The position numbers were made by a program, and so were the translations under genes. Under the pieces are notes generated by a model. That model worked only from the letters and a program-made list of their open reading frames with translations, ran no database searches and was not told the DNA's origin. A stretch of 32,197 nucleotides of DNA from Flammeovirga sp. EKP202. Lineage in GTDB: Bacteria; Bacteroidota; Bacteroidia; Cytophagales; Flammeovirgaceae. Below, piece by piece: positions 22,859 through 31,420 of the stretch. The stretch's first letter is position 1, and every line of letters starts with the position of its first letter. The stretch spans positions 1 to 32,197 of the forward strand of contig NZ_JACVVP010000074.1 of NCBI RefSeq assembly GCF_014534745.1, given 5' to 3'.

Positions 22859-24265
22859 ATGACTGTAACCAATATAGAACAAAGATATGAGATTGTTAAA
22901 GGATTGATTGACAATGAAAATTGGAATGCACTTGAAGAGGTTTTATTAAAACTTCCTCCTGTAGAAATTGTTGAGATCCTTGAGAAACTAGAAGAGAAAG
23001 ACCTTCTTATCATATTTACACTATTCCCTAACAAAGAGAAAGCTCAGATTTTTGGCGAGCTCAATAGGGACCTTCAATATTACCTTTTCAAGAGTCTTGA
23101 GAGAAGATCTTTTTCAAAAGTTTTTGAAGCGATGCGTTCTGATGAACGAGCCGACTTTTATCAGGAATTGACAGTAGATGAACAATCCGCTTTGTTACCT
23201 TACCTCAACAAACAGGTAAGAAGCAATGTTGTGGAATTGAGTGGGTACGATGCTGACTCTGCAGGAGGCATTATGACTACAGATTTTGCAACTGCAAGAA
23301 ACTGGATGACGGTCCGAGAAACGGTAGATAAGGTAAAGAAAGATTCTCCAAGTAAAAAAATGATCTACTATGTGTATGTAGTGGATGATGAAAAAGTACT
23401 ATTAGGTTTTGTGACTTTGAAAGATCTGATTCTGGCAGAATTAGATGACAAAATTGAAGATCTTATGATTGTTGATTTTGTAGCTGCTACAGTGGATGAA
23501 GATAGGGAACAAGTTGCAAGAAGAATCGAAAAATATAATTTGGTAGCACTACCTATCCTTAACGAAGAGCGAAAACTAGTCGGTATTGTCCGTCATGATG
23601 ACGCCATAGAAGTCATTGTCGCTGAACAGACGGAGGACATGGAAAAAATGATGGGTATTACATCATCAGCAGGTGAAGATGATGATGAAGGCTACATGGA
23701 TATTTCTGTCTTTAGGCATTTCAAAAAAAGAGTGCTTTGGTTAGTATCTTTGGCAATAATAGGGATGATCTCAGGTCTGATTCTCCATCATTTTGAAGAT
23801 GCTTTGGATCAGATGGTAATTCTCGCCTTGTACATGCCTATGCTAGCAGATACCGGGGGAAATGCAGGTAGTCAAGCAAGTACTGTAGTGATTAGAGCAC
23901 TTTCTTTAGGTGAAGTGACAACCAAAGACTGGTGGAAAATCACATTTAAAGAAATGAGGATTGCTTTGCTTTTAGCGGTTTGTCTATCTAGTATTGCTTT
24001 TATCAAAGTGACATTATTATCATTCAATGCTATGTTGCCAGGAGGACTTACGTTATCCTATGTTGCATTTATTATTTCATTAGCATTGGCTCTACAAGTA
24101 GTAACCTCTACAATGATTGGAGCAGGTCTACCCCTTATCGTCAAAAAAATGAAAGGAGACCCTGCCGTTGTTGCAAGTCCAGCAATTACCACTATTGTCG
24201 ATGTTACAGGACTGTTAATTTATTTCAGCTTAGCAACTGCCTTTCTTCTAAATGCTATAGGTTAA
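22859..24265 (+). CDS. mgtE: Magnesium transporter MgtE
   Basis: The 468-residue protein has the three-part MgtE layout: an N-terminal superhelical MgtE_N domain (about 25-130, 'LLKLPPVEIVEILEKLEEKDLLIIF'), a CBS pair (about 135-255, 'SAGGIMTTDF', 'GFVTLKDLILA', 'VGIVRHDDAIEV'), a connecting helix, and a five-helix membrane domain from about 290, with the signature 'MPMLADTGGNAGSQASTVVIRALSLGEV' that lines the Mg2+ pore. MgtE is a homodimeric inner-membrane Mg2+ channel closed by Mg2+ bound between N, CBS and plug helices. The length matches family norms. The ATG follows a T/C-rich stretch with no Shine-Dalgarno, as usual in this phylum. It is divergent from ribE. Confidence 0.96.
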   Translation: MTVTNIEQRYEIVKGLIDNENWNALEEVLLKLPPVEIVEILEKLEEKDLLIIFTLFPNKEKAQIFGELNRDLQYYLFKSLERRSFSKVFEAMRSDERADFYQELTVDEQSALLPYLNKQVRSNVVELSGYDADSAGGIMTTDFATARNWMTVRETVDKVKKDSPSKKMIYYVYVVDDEKVLLGFVTLKDLILAELDDKIEDLMIVDFVAATVDEDREQVARRIEKYNLVALPILNEERKLVGIVRHDDAIEVIVAEQTEDMEKMMGITSSAGEDDDEGYMDISVFRHFKKRVLWLVSLAIIGMISGLILHHFEDALDQMVILALYMPMLADTGGNAGSQASTVVIRALSLGEVTTKDWWKITFKEMRIALLLAVCLSSIAFIKVTLLSFNAMLPGGLTLSYVAFIISLALALQVVTSTMIGAGLPLIVKKMKGDPAVVASPAITTIVDVTGLLIYFSLATAFLLNAIG

Positions 24266-24367
24266 TTTAGTACAGTAAATTCATTTTCAACATTTTGACG
24301 TTTTTTAGAGACATTATTAAAGTAGCAAAAACTGTAGATTTTGAAAGAAGTTTTTTGTAGGACTTAA

Positions 24368-24383
24368 ATTATTCCAGAATAAT
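24368..24383. promoter_or_regulatory. Inverted repeat, candidate operator of the 24410 operon
   Basis: ATTATTC (24368-24374) and GAATAAT (24377-24383) are perfect 7-bp arms around a CA centre, 26 bases before the start codon. The 16-bp size and position suit a dimeric repressor. A near -7 box (TAGATTTA) follows at about 24392. Confidence 0.4.
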
Positions 24384-24409
24384 GCTTACATTAGATTTAC
24401 ATTCAAGCT

Positions 24410-25243
24410 ATGAGCTACTTTTTAAATGTTTCTATGAAATCAACTGAACAGCAACTCTCTGACTATCAATCTTTGTCGATAAAAGCGGAGGCCTATATTA
24501 ATTCCATTAAAAACAGCCCCCAAGAAAGATTGGAATCTCGAAAAGAATACTATGTAAAATATGGTTTCGCAGATGGGAACCAATATGGCTTCGGTAATTC
24601 TGAAATTGACTTTTTAGAATGGGAAGTAGAACGAGGTGTACTGGCAGAAGAATATCACGCCCGTTGGTGGTATAATGTTAATCTTAAGTTCATTTATTAC
24701 TCAGTATTAGGATCGTATGTTTTTGAGGAAAAGTTAGAATGCAAAGATCTTCCTCAGCCTGTACAAAGATGGGTGGATTACCTTTCTAATCCTTGTTCTA
24801 GTACTTGGTATAAAGCACACAATACAAGCATTATTCATGGATACATTGAATACAAAGAATTAGCGAAAGAAGAGTCTTGGATTGAACAATATTTTATCAA
24901 TGAAGTTTTAGACCGTTTACTTTATGCAGAAGTAATGGTAGAGGGAAAAACAGAATTATTTGGGCCTTTAGGTAAAATATTGGCTAACCCACGCTTACCA
25001 GCAGTGGATATATTGGTAAAAATAAAAGATTTATATCCTGAGAACTATCCATTAAAATTTAGAGATATGCTTAATGTGTTGGATATCGGATTTGATATAG
25101 GCACATTGATCTCCTATATATTAGATAAGGTTATCATAAAAAGACATTTAAAAAAGATCTATTTCTACATTTCAGAATTGTTGGAAATTCCTGAACTCGA
25201 AAATTTTATTGTCGACAATAAGGTAAACTATCCCCAAATTTAA
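24410..25243 (+). CDS. Uncharacterised helical protein paired with an FAD oxidoreductase
   Basis: I cannot name a family. The 277-residue protein has no signal peptide and appears almost all-helical. Conspicuous segments are 'SEIDFLEWEVERGVL' (64-78), 'STWYKAHNTSIIHGYIEYKELA' (131-152), 'YFINEVLDRLLYAEVMVEG' (161-179) and 'FGPLGKILANPRLPAVDILVKIKDLYPENYPL' (184-215). The W-Y-K-A-H-N-T-S-I-I-x-G-Y motif and the L-E-W-E-x-x-R-G-V-L motif recall, from memory and with modest confidence, unnamed actinobacterial and cyanobacterial proteins with 'FLRWE..RGVLNP' and 'WYRAHN.SI'. A tail of about 55 residues after 220 is more variable. A second in-frame ATG at residue 9 (24434) is an alternative start. 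The FAD oxidoreductase begins five bases after the stop, so the two are surely cotranscribed and probably act together. Confidence 0.75.
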   Translation: MSYFLNVSMKSTEQQLSDYQSLSIKAEAYINSIKNSPQERLESRKEYYVKYGFADGNQYGFGNSEIDFLEWEVERGVLAEEYHARWWYNVNLKFIYYSVLGSYVFEEKLECKDLPQPVQRWVDYLSNPCSSTWYKAHNTSIIHGYIEYKELAKEESWIEQYFINEVLDRLLYAEVMVEGKTELFGPLGKILANPRLPAVDILVKIKDLYPENYPLKFRDMLNVLDIGFDIGTLISYILDKVIIKRHLKKIYFYISELLEIPELENFIVDNKVNYPQI

Positions 25244-25248
25244 ATACT

Positions 25249-27477
25249 ATGACTAAGAAGAAAATTGCAATTTTCGGAGGAGGCATCTCCGGATTGACTA
25301 CAGCTTGGGAACTATCAAGCATTAAAAACTGGCAAGACCAATATGAGATTCATCTTTATCAATCAGGATGGAGATGTGGAGGTAAAGCGACTACAGGTTT
25401 AGGTGAAGAAGGAAGAGTGGAGGAAAGAGGTATTCACATGTTCCAAGGTTGGTATGACAATGCCTTCAGAATGGTACAGGAAGTATATGAATACATTGCA
25501 GAGCATAATTTAAATCCTGACGGTGCTTTTCAAACATGGAGAGATGGTTTCAACCCGAACCCAGTAACTTCCATGGTAGAACAAGATAAAAATGGCAACT
25601 GGATCGATTGGCCATTTGTTTTTCCTGACAACAACCGAGTTCCTGGATCAGGTGAACCAGTAAGTTCTTCTGTTTTAATTAAAGAATTTATCGCTTTAGG
25701 ATTAGAAGTTTTAATCGGATCACCTTATCAAGAAAATACTTCCGGAAAAGTGGGATTCTGGAATGATTTACTAGCACACCTTTTCTTTGACCAACCTATT
25801 GCTGAAGAAAAAATCAAGAAATATTCTGGTTTAGAAAGACTAGCTTTACGCTTTGCTAAAAAACTAAGTATCAAAGAAGGAAAATATAATCACACAAAAC
25901 GTTTTAAATCACTAGAGGAAAAAATAGATGAATTAGAACGTTTAGATGATAGAGTAGACCTTGTAGAAGACTTGATCAAATATTCAGATCGAATTGTAAA
26001 ATTACTGAATACATGGATTTTTAAACTTCTATTTAGAGGTAATCACTTAAGACGAATTTCAGAAATTGTACAGCTATCGCTTGTTTGTATTGAAGGGGTT
26101 TTCAAGGATGTTTATAATGTAAAAACAGGGAAATACGAATGGGAAAACATCAACAACTATGATTTTTCTGATTGGTTGAGAATGAACGGAGCAAGTGAGC
26201 AAGTGATTAACTCCGCTATTGTACGATTCTTATATAAAGGTACATTTGCCAATAAGTACAATGGAGAAAAAGGAACTGTAGCTGCTGATATCTCTGTTCG
26301 AATGATGTTGATGATTCCTAGCTATAAGGGAAGCTTTGTTTGGAACCTAAGAGGAGGAACTGGGGGAACTTTTACAGCCCCACTTTATGTTGCATTAGAA
26401 GACAGAGGAGTCAACTTTCATTTCTTCCATCATTTGGATGAAGTGAAATATTCTGAAACTGATGAAATTGAGGAAATTATTGTTGGAAAACAGGTAGATC
26501 TTAAAGAAGGTCTAACCAAATATAAGCCTCTAGTGAAGCAAAAAGGATTGTTCCAATGGACACTTCATCCTGATTTGTCTCAGATTAATGAGGCACAAGC
26601 TGCTGAAATCAAGGAAAAAGATATTGATATAGAATCACATTGGTCAGGTTGGGAAAATGTTGAGTCTCTTGAACTGAAGAAAGGAGAAGATTTTGATGTT
26701 GCAGTACTGGCAACTTCAATCAAACCTTTAGAATATATCTGCTCTGAAATCATGAAGAAAAAACCAAAGTGGAAGAATATGGTGGAGAAGGTAAAAGCTA
26801 CCGCTACACTTAATGTTCAATTCTGGTTAAATGAAGATATTGAAGGTTTAGGAATGGATCTAGGAGAATGGGGAATGAAAGACGGTTCTTATGCCAATAC
26901 CGTCATTTATGAAGATCCTTTATATTCATGGACTTCTATGACCTACATTGCTCCTTATGAAAACTGGAAACCTGAATCAGAAGCAAAGCAAATCAGTTAT
27001 TGGTGTGGAACTTGGCCTACCAATTACCCGGAACCACCAAGAAGTAATACGAATTATCCAAAAGAGCAAATTGCCTTATTGAAGAAAGTTGCTGAAGATT
27101 GGATGGACAATTACATGGGATGGTTCTGGCCAAAAGCAAGAAAGAATAATAAATTCGATTACTCACTATTATGTGATAAGAATATGGATGCAAATCCAAT
27201 GGAAAAATTTAATAATCAGTGTTTCGTCACGAACATGGATCCATCAATGCATTATGTGTTAGCACAGCCAGGAACGAATAAGTATAGATTAAAAACCGAT
27301 GAAACGGAATATAAAAATTTATTCTTTACAGGAGATTGGATCAATTTTGGATTGAACGTAGGCTATATGGAAGGAACTGTTATCTCAGGCATTCAGGCTG
27401 CAGATAAGATACTAACAAATAGTTTAAATAAATCCATTGAAAGACAACACGCTCTCTTAGGAGTTATTGAAGAATAG
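25249..27477 (+). CDS. Large FAD/NAD(P)-dependent amine-oxidase/phytoene-desaturase-like oxidoreductase
   Basis: The 742-residue protein begins with a dinucleotide-binding motif 'KIAIFGGGISGLTTAWEL' (G10-G11-G12-x-x-G15) and the following FAD segment 'YQSGWRCGGKATTG...VEERGIHMFQGWYDNAFRM' (37-75), which matches the phytoene-desaturase/protoporphyrinogen-oxidase/amine-oxidase class. The C-terminal FAD contact is 'LFFTGDWINFGLNVGYMEGTVISGIQAADKI' (about 693-723). It is about 250 residues longer than CrtI-type desaturases because of inserts: a mostly helical region at roughly 150-310 and a Trp-rich part at 540-640 ('WTLHPDL', 'WSGWENVESL', 'YWCGTWPTNYPEPP'). The substrate is unknown; a lipid or isoprenoid is a guess from the class. 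No carotenoid genes are nearby. It sits between its helical partner (5-base gap) and the SpoIIE gene (27-base gap). Confidence 0.85.
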   Translation: MTKKKIAIFGGGISGLTTAWELSSIKNWQDQYEIHLYQSGWRCGGKATTGLGEEGRVEERGIHMFQGWYDNAFRMVQEVYEYIAEHNLNPDGAFQTWRDGFNPNPVTSMVEQDKNGNWIDWPFVFPDNNRVPGSGEPVSSSVLIKEFIALGLEVLIGSPYQENTSGKVGFWNDLLAHLFFDQPIAEEKIKKYSGLERLALRFAKKLSIKEGKYNHTKRFKSLEEKIDELERLDDRVDLVEDLIKYSDRIVKLLNTWIFKLLFRGNHLRRISEIVQLSLVCIEGVFKDVYNVKTGKYEWENINNYDFSDWLRMNGASEQVINSAIVRFLYKGTFANKYNGEKGTVAADISVRMMLMIPSYKGSFVWNLRGGTGGTFTAPLYVALEDRGVNFHFFHHLDEVKYSETDEIEEIIVGKQVDLKEGLTKYKPLVKQKGLFQWTLHPDLSQINEAQAAEIKEKDIDIESHWSGWENVESLELKKGEDFDVAVLATSIKPLEYICSEIMKKKPKWKNMVEKVKATATLNVQFWLNEDIEGLGMDLGEWGMKDGSYANTVIYEDPLYSWTSMTYIAPYENWKPESEAKQISYWCGTWPTNYPEPPRSNTNYPKEQIALLKKVAEDWMDNYMGWFWPKARKNNKFDYSLLCDKNMDANPMEKFNNQCFVTNMDPSMHYVLAQPGTNKYRLKTDETEYKNLFFTGDWINFGLNVGYMEGTVISGIQAADKILTNSLNKSIERQHALLGVIEE

Positions 27478-27504
27478 CGCTCTCATTTTTTAAAAACTTT
27501 TTTT

Positions 27505-29634
27505 ATGTTTTTACCAGCACGATTTACCTACCTAATACTTTTATTTTTGATAGTAAGTAGTTCTTCTACTTACGCTAGGAGTCATACGTTCGAGAATATT
27601 GGTACTAAAGTGATGATTCTTGAAGATGCATCTCATTCTATCTCAGAAATGGATGTGATTTCAGGGAATAAAGACCACTTATTTAAATTTTATAATCAGG
27701 AAATTCCAAATTTTCAGTCTACCAAATCCTCTTATTGGGTGAAATTTGAGACGAATGTGTTGGATGCTGAGCATAATTATATTGAAGTAGGTAGTGCCTT
27801 TTTAGACACCTTACACTTTTATGAAGTAAGCAAGGAAGGTTTATTATTGAAAACGGTAAAAACAGGAGACGCTTATAATTTTAGTACAAGAGAAATCGAT
27901 ATGGGGAATTTTGTATTCCGGTTAACGGAACCACAAAATTCCACTATATATTTAAAAGTATCGGCTCTTCAGCCTTTATTTTTCCCATTAAGAGCAGGAA
28001 CAATCACTGATTTTATTGCTTTCGAGCATGATTTTGATTTTTACCAAGGTATTTACTTTGGGTTCATGCTCTTGATGTTTTTCTATAACTTTTTTGTGTG
28101 GTACTCTACAAGAGATAATATCTACTTGGTTTATGTCTGTTATGTGTTGAGTATTACTGTATTTATGGCTGCGGTATTTGGTTACATGTTTGAATATTTA
28201 TGGCCAGAAACACCGATTATTAATGAGTTTGTGGTCATCAGTTCCGCATTTACTCAAATCACAGCTGTTGTTTTTACTAGAAAGTTTATCCAAGGAGACA
28301 CATTACCTCCAATCATCAAAAAAGGGTTTACACTTTACATCATTTGGGGATTCATTATTATTGCTAGTATCATTTTAGACTTTAAAGTGGAAGCATTAAT
28401 GATGTCACAAGTAGGACTCTTAACACTTGGGTTCTTATTATTGATCGCAAGTTTGATCTCATATAAAAGAGGTTATAAGCCTGCCAAATATTACTTAATT
28501 GCCTGGGGTGCATTGAATGCAGGCTTTATCGCCGCAATTTTAGAGAGTGTCAATGTGCTAGAGGTAAGTATGTATTTAAATCCAATGCAGATTGGTTCTG
28601 GTATAGAAGTATTATTCCTCTCTTTTGCCTTGGGTGATAAGCTGAAAACATTAAAAGAAGAAAAAGAAAGAGCGCAGTTAGAAGTATTAGAAGCATTACA
28701 GAAAAATGAAACGCTTATCAAAGAGCAAAACGTAATGCTGGAAAGAAGAGTGACTCAAAGAACACACGAACTTTCTGAAGCTAACACTGAATTGACTGCC
28801 CTTACTGAAGAGTTATCAACTACTCTTGAGACGGTAAAAATGCAATCCAACATTATTGAAAAAGCCCACGAAAATACAAAGGCAAGTATCAATTATGCGA
28901 AGAGAATACAAGACGCAATGTTACCTAATACGAATCAGTTAAAGAAAGTATTAAAGGACATGTTTATTTTCTATAAACCGAGAGACATTGTAAGTGGGGA
29001 TTTCTACTGGTCACATGAAAAAGATGAAATTATATATTTAGCAGCATGTGATTGTACAGGTCATGGTGTACCTGGTGGTTTCTTAAGTATGTTGGGAAAT
29101 GAGGTACTTACGGAGATTGTCAGCCTAGAAGGAATAAGCGATCCTAAAGACATTTTGTTAGAAGCGGATAAAAGAATTTCTGAAATTCTGAAGCAAAAAA
29201 TGAATACCAATATGGATGGTATGGATGTTTCATTAGTACGCATTGATAAAAAGAAAGGTGAGCTAACATTTGCAGGGGCCAAAAATCCATTGGTGTATGT
29301 GAAAGACGGAGAAGTTATAAAAGTAAAAGGTGATAGCTACTCAATTGGTGGTAACTATAAAAAGACAACACCACAATTCAAATCTCACATTATTCCAACA
29401 AAAGACACAAAGTTTTATCTTTTCTCTGATGGTTATCAAGATCAGACAGGTGGAGGTGACAATAAGAAATTTATGGTGAAGAAATTCAGAGAATTATTAA
29501 GAGATACTTCTCTAAGTGCAACTATGGAAGATCAAAAATCAAAAATTACGAGGACATTAGAGAAGTGGATGAGTCAAGAAGATCACTTCACTGCTCAAGT
29601 AGATGACATCCTTGTTGTTGGATTTGAAGTTTAA
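27505..29634 (+). CDS. 7TMR-DISM membrane sensor with SpoIIE-type PP2C phosphatase
   Basis: In 709 residues the order is: signal peptide (1-24), extracellular 7TMR-DISMED2-like sensor (about 30-175, 'SSYWVKFETNVLDAEHNYIEV'), seven-helix 7TMR-DISM module (about 183-385), a long coiled coil (about 388-465, 'ERRVTQRTHELSEANTEL'), and a C-terminal SpoIIE/PP2C phosphatase. The metal-binding Asp residues are present at D499 in 'VSGDFYWS' and D516 in 'ACDCTGHGVPGGFLSMLG', and the end has 'DGYQDQTGG' and 'QVDDILVVGFEV'. The enzyme should therefore be active, dephosphorylating a Ser/Thr-phosphoprotein, classically an anti-sigma antagonist. No anti-sigma, STAS or kinase gene is in the window. It follows the FAD oxidoreductase by 27 bases without a terminator, so it is likely in the same operon and could sense the product or control the output. 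Confidence 0.93.
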   Translation: MFLPARFTYLILLFLIVSSSSTYARSHTFENIGTKVMILEDASHSISEMDVISGNKDHLFKFYNQEIPNFQSTKSSYWVKFETNVLDAEHNYIEVGSAFLDTLHFYEVSKEGLLLKTVKTGDAYNFSTREIDMGNFVFRLTEPQNSTIYLKVSALQPLFFPLRAGTITDFIAFEHDFDFYQGIYFGFMLLMFFYNFFVWYSTRDNIYLVYVCYVLSITVFMAAVFGYMFEYLWPETPIINEFVVISSAFTQITAVVFTRKFIQGDTLPPIIKKGFTLYIIWGFIIIASIILDFKVEALMMSQVGLLTLGFLLLIASLISYKRGYKPAKYYLIAWGALNAGFIAAILESVNVLEVSMYLNPMQIGSGIEVLFLSFALGDKLKTLKEEKERAQLEVLEALQKNETLIKEQNVMLERRVTQRTHELSEANTELTALTEELSTTLETVKMQSNIIEKAHENTKASINYAKRIQDAMLPNTNQLKKVLKDMFIFYKPRDIVSGDFYWSHEKDEIIYLAACDCTGHGVPGGFLSMLGNEVLTEIVSLEGISDPKDILLEADKRISEILKQKMNTNMDGMDVSLVRIDKKKGELTFAGAKNPLVYVKDGEVIKVKGDSYSIGGNYKKTTPQFKSHIIPTKDTKFYLFSDGYQDQTGGGDNKKFMVKKFRELLRDTSLSATMEDQKSKITRTLEKWMSQEDHFTAQVDDILVVGFEV

Positions 29635-29664
29635 CAATAGTCCACTAATAATTATATAACTTAT

Positions 29665-29702
29665 ATCCTCATAAAGCTAACAGGCGTTATGAGGATTTTT
29701 TT
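29665..29702 (+). terminator. Terminator of the 24410-29634 operon
   Basis: The 10-bp stem ATCCTCATAA/TTATGAGGAT (29665-29674, 29687-29696), a 12-base loop and a T-run to 29702 lie 31 bases after the SpoIIE stop. Confidence 0.85.
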
Positions 29703-29854
29703 ATAAAAAAAAGACTTTTGTACTAAAGAAATATTGAAATGCACTATTTAATAGTAATTTTACAACGATAAGAGTTTTTTATTACAAAACTGTCTGAATC
29801 TGAAAACTTCAACTAATTTAACTATCGCTTTCATTTTAATCTAAACACCTTCTA

Positions 29855-31246
29855 ATGATGATGTACTATTTAATGATCGAAATTTTTATTTTCGGTTATC
29901 TATTGATTGTGTTGGAACACAATACTCATATCAATAAAGCTGCAACAGCTTTGATAATGGGAGCAGGACTTTGGGCTCTTTATGCCATAGGAGCTCAAGA
30001 AATTTTAGCACTAGGTTTTAGTGAAACTTGGAAAGAATGGCTGGTAAATAACGGTAATGATGGATCGCAAGAATCTATTACTCACTTTTTAGTTCATCAT
30101 GAATTGACGGAACATCTTGCGGAAATTGCATCAATTGTCTTTTTCTTAATGGGAGCAATGACTATTGTGGAAGTAATTGATGAGTACCAAGGTTTTAGAG
30201 TAATTACCAATAGGATTAAAGTGACAAACAAGCCAAAATTACTGGCTATTATGTCATTCCTAACTTTCTTCCTTTCTGCTGCTCTTGACAACCTCACGAC
30301 TACAATTGTAATTGTAGCTGTACTCAATAAGTTAATCAAAGACGATGAAACACGTTGGTATTTTGCAAGTATGATGGTCGTATCTGCCAATGCAGGTGGT
30401 GCTTGGTCTCCAATTGGTGACGTTACCACTATTATGCTTTGGATCGGTGGACAAATTACCGCCCTCAACATTGTTAAAGAAATATTTTTTCCTTCCTTGG
30501 TCGCTATGATTTTACCTCTGGGTATTTTGTGTATGAAGCTCAAAGGTGAAATTGATCCTCCTGACTTAGGAGAAGATGAAAACAAAGCTTTCATTCCATT
30601 AAGAGACCGACTGATTGTTTTGATAATGGGTATTGTAGCGTTGCTAGCAGTACCAGTGATTAAATCTTACACTCATCTTCCTCCATTTATAGGCATGTTA
30701 CTAGGTTTAGGTGCCATGTGGTTCCTAACTGATTTTAAATTACACTCTAAAACATTAGCAGATAAAAGACGCCTGAATGTTGGTAGAATATTGACAAAAA
30801 TTGATATGCCAACGGTACTTTTCCTAATGGGTATCTTATTAGCAGTAGGGGCACTCAGTTCAGCAGGACATCTAAATGTTATGGCTGGATTCATGCAGGA
30901 GCACTTCACTGATATTTATTTCCAAAATACACTTATCGGTGTCTTGTCTGCAGTAGTCGATAACGTACCAATTGTAGCGGCATTTATGGGAATGTATCCA
31001 ATTGCTGAAGCAGGTGCTACTGGTGAGATGGCCAACTTTGTAGTCGATGGAAAGTTCTGGGAAATGTTAGCTTATGCTTCAGGTACTGGTGGTAGTATTC
31101 TGATCATCGGATCAGCTGCAGGAGTAGCGGCAATGGGCATGGAAAGAATCAGTTTCTTATGGTATTTAAAAAATATTGGTTGGATAGCAGGAATTGGTTA
31201 CTTAGGTGGTATCGCATTATTCTACTTTGAAATGTGGTTAATGTGA
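29855..31246 (+). CDS. nhaD: NhaD-type Na+/H+ antiporter
   Basis: The 463-residue protein of the ion-transporter superfamily has about 12 membrane helices. Characteristic NhaD segments are 'HELTEHLAEIASIVFFLMGAMTIVEVIDEYQGF', 'LSAALDNLTTTIVIVAVLNKLI', 'VSANAGGAWSPIGDVTTIMLWIGGQI', 'FLMGILLAVGALSSAGHL' and 'SAVVDNVPIVAAFMGM'; the two A/V-x-D-N motifs hold the likely ion-binding Asp residues. NhaD extrudes Na+ (or Li+) in exchange for protons and is typical of marine and halophilic bacteria. Three ATGs in a row begin at 29855; I take the first, but any would do. No Na+-responsive regulator (NhaR-like) is nearby. It is monocistronic, bounded by terminators on both sides. Confidence 0.95.
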   Translation: MMMYYLMIEIFIFGYLLIVLEHNTHINKAATALIMGAGLWALYAIGAQEILALGFSETWKEWLVNNGNDGSQESITHFLVHHELTEHLAEIASIVFFLMGAMTIVEVIDEYQGFRVITNRIKVTNKPKLLAIMSFLTFFLSAALDNLTTTIVIVAVLNKLIKDDETRWYFASMMVVSANAGGAWSPIGDVTTIMLWIGGQITALNIVKEIFFPSLVAMILPLGILCMKLKGEIDPPDLGEDENKAFIPLRDRLIVLIMGIVALLAVPVIKSYTHLPPFIGMLLGLGAMWFLTDFKLHSKTLADKRRLNVGRILTKIDMPTVLFLMGILLAVGALSSAGHLNVMAGFMQEHFTDIYFQNTLIGVLSAVVDNVPIVAAFMGMYPIAEAGATGEMANFVVDGKFWEMLAYASGTGGSILIIGSAAGVAAMGMERISFLWYLKNIGWIAGIGYLGGIALFYFEMWLM

Positions 31247-31283
31247 ACAACTTAACACAAACTCCCTTTATATAGCTAAAATC

Positions 31284-31326
31284 AAAGAAAGTTATCAACA
31301 GTTAATGTTGATAACTTTCTTTTTTT
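31284..31326 (+). terminator. Terminator after nhaD
   Basis: A perfect 16-bp stem (31285-31300 with 31306-31321), a 5-base loop GTTAA and a T-run to 31326 form the strongest hairpin in the window. Confidence 0.92.
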
Positions 31327-31420
31327 ATACAAACTGCTATTTATCAGAAAGTAATTCACATAATTTGCTAATATTGTATCTATAACTTCAAAAACCGATT
31401 TATTCACAATCCAAAAAACT

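Noticed and set aside
30097-30594. 165-codon minus-strand frame inside nhaD
   Set aside because: It is an antisense shadow of a strongly recognisable membrane protein, and its composition mirrors the hydrophobic codons of nhaD.
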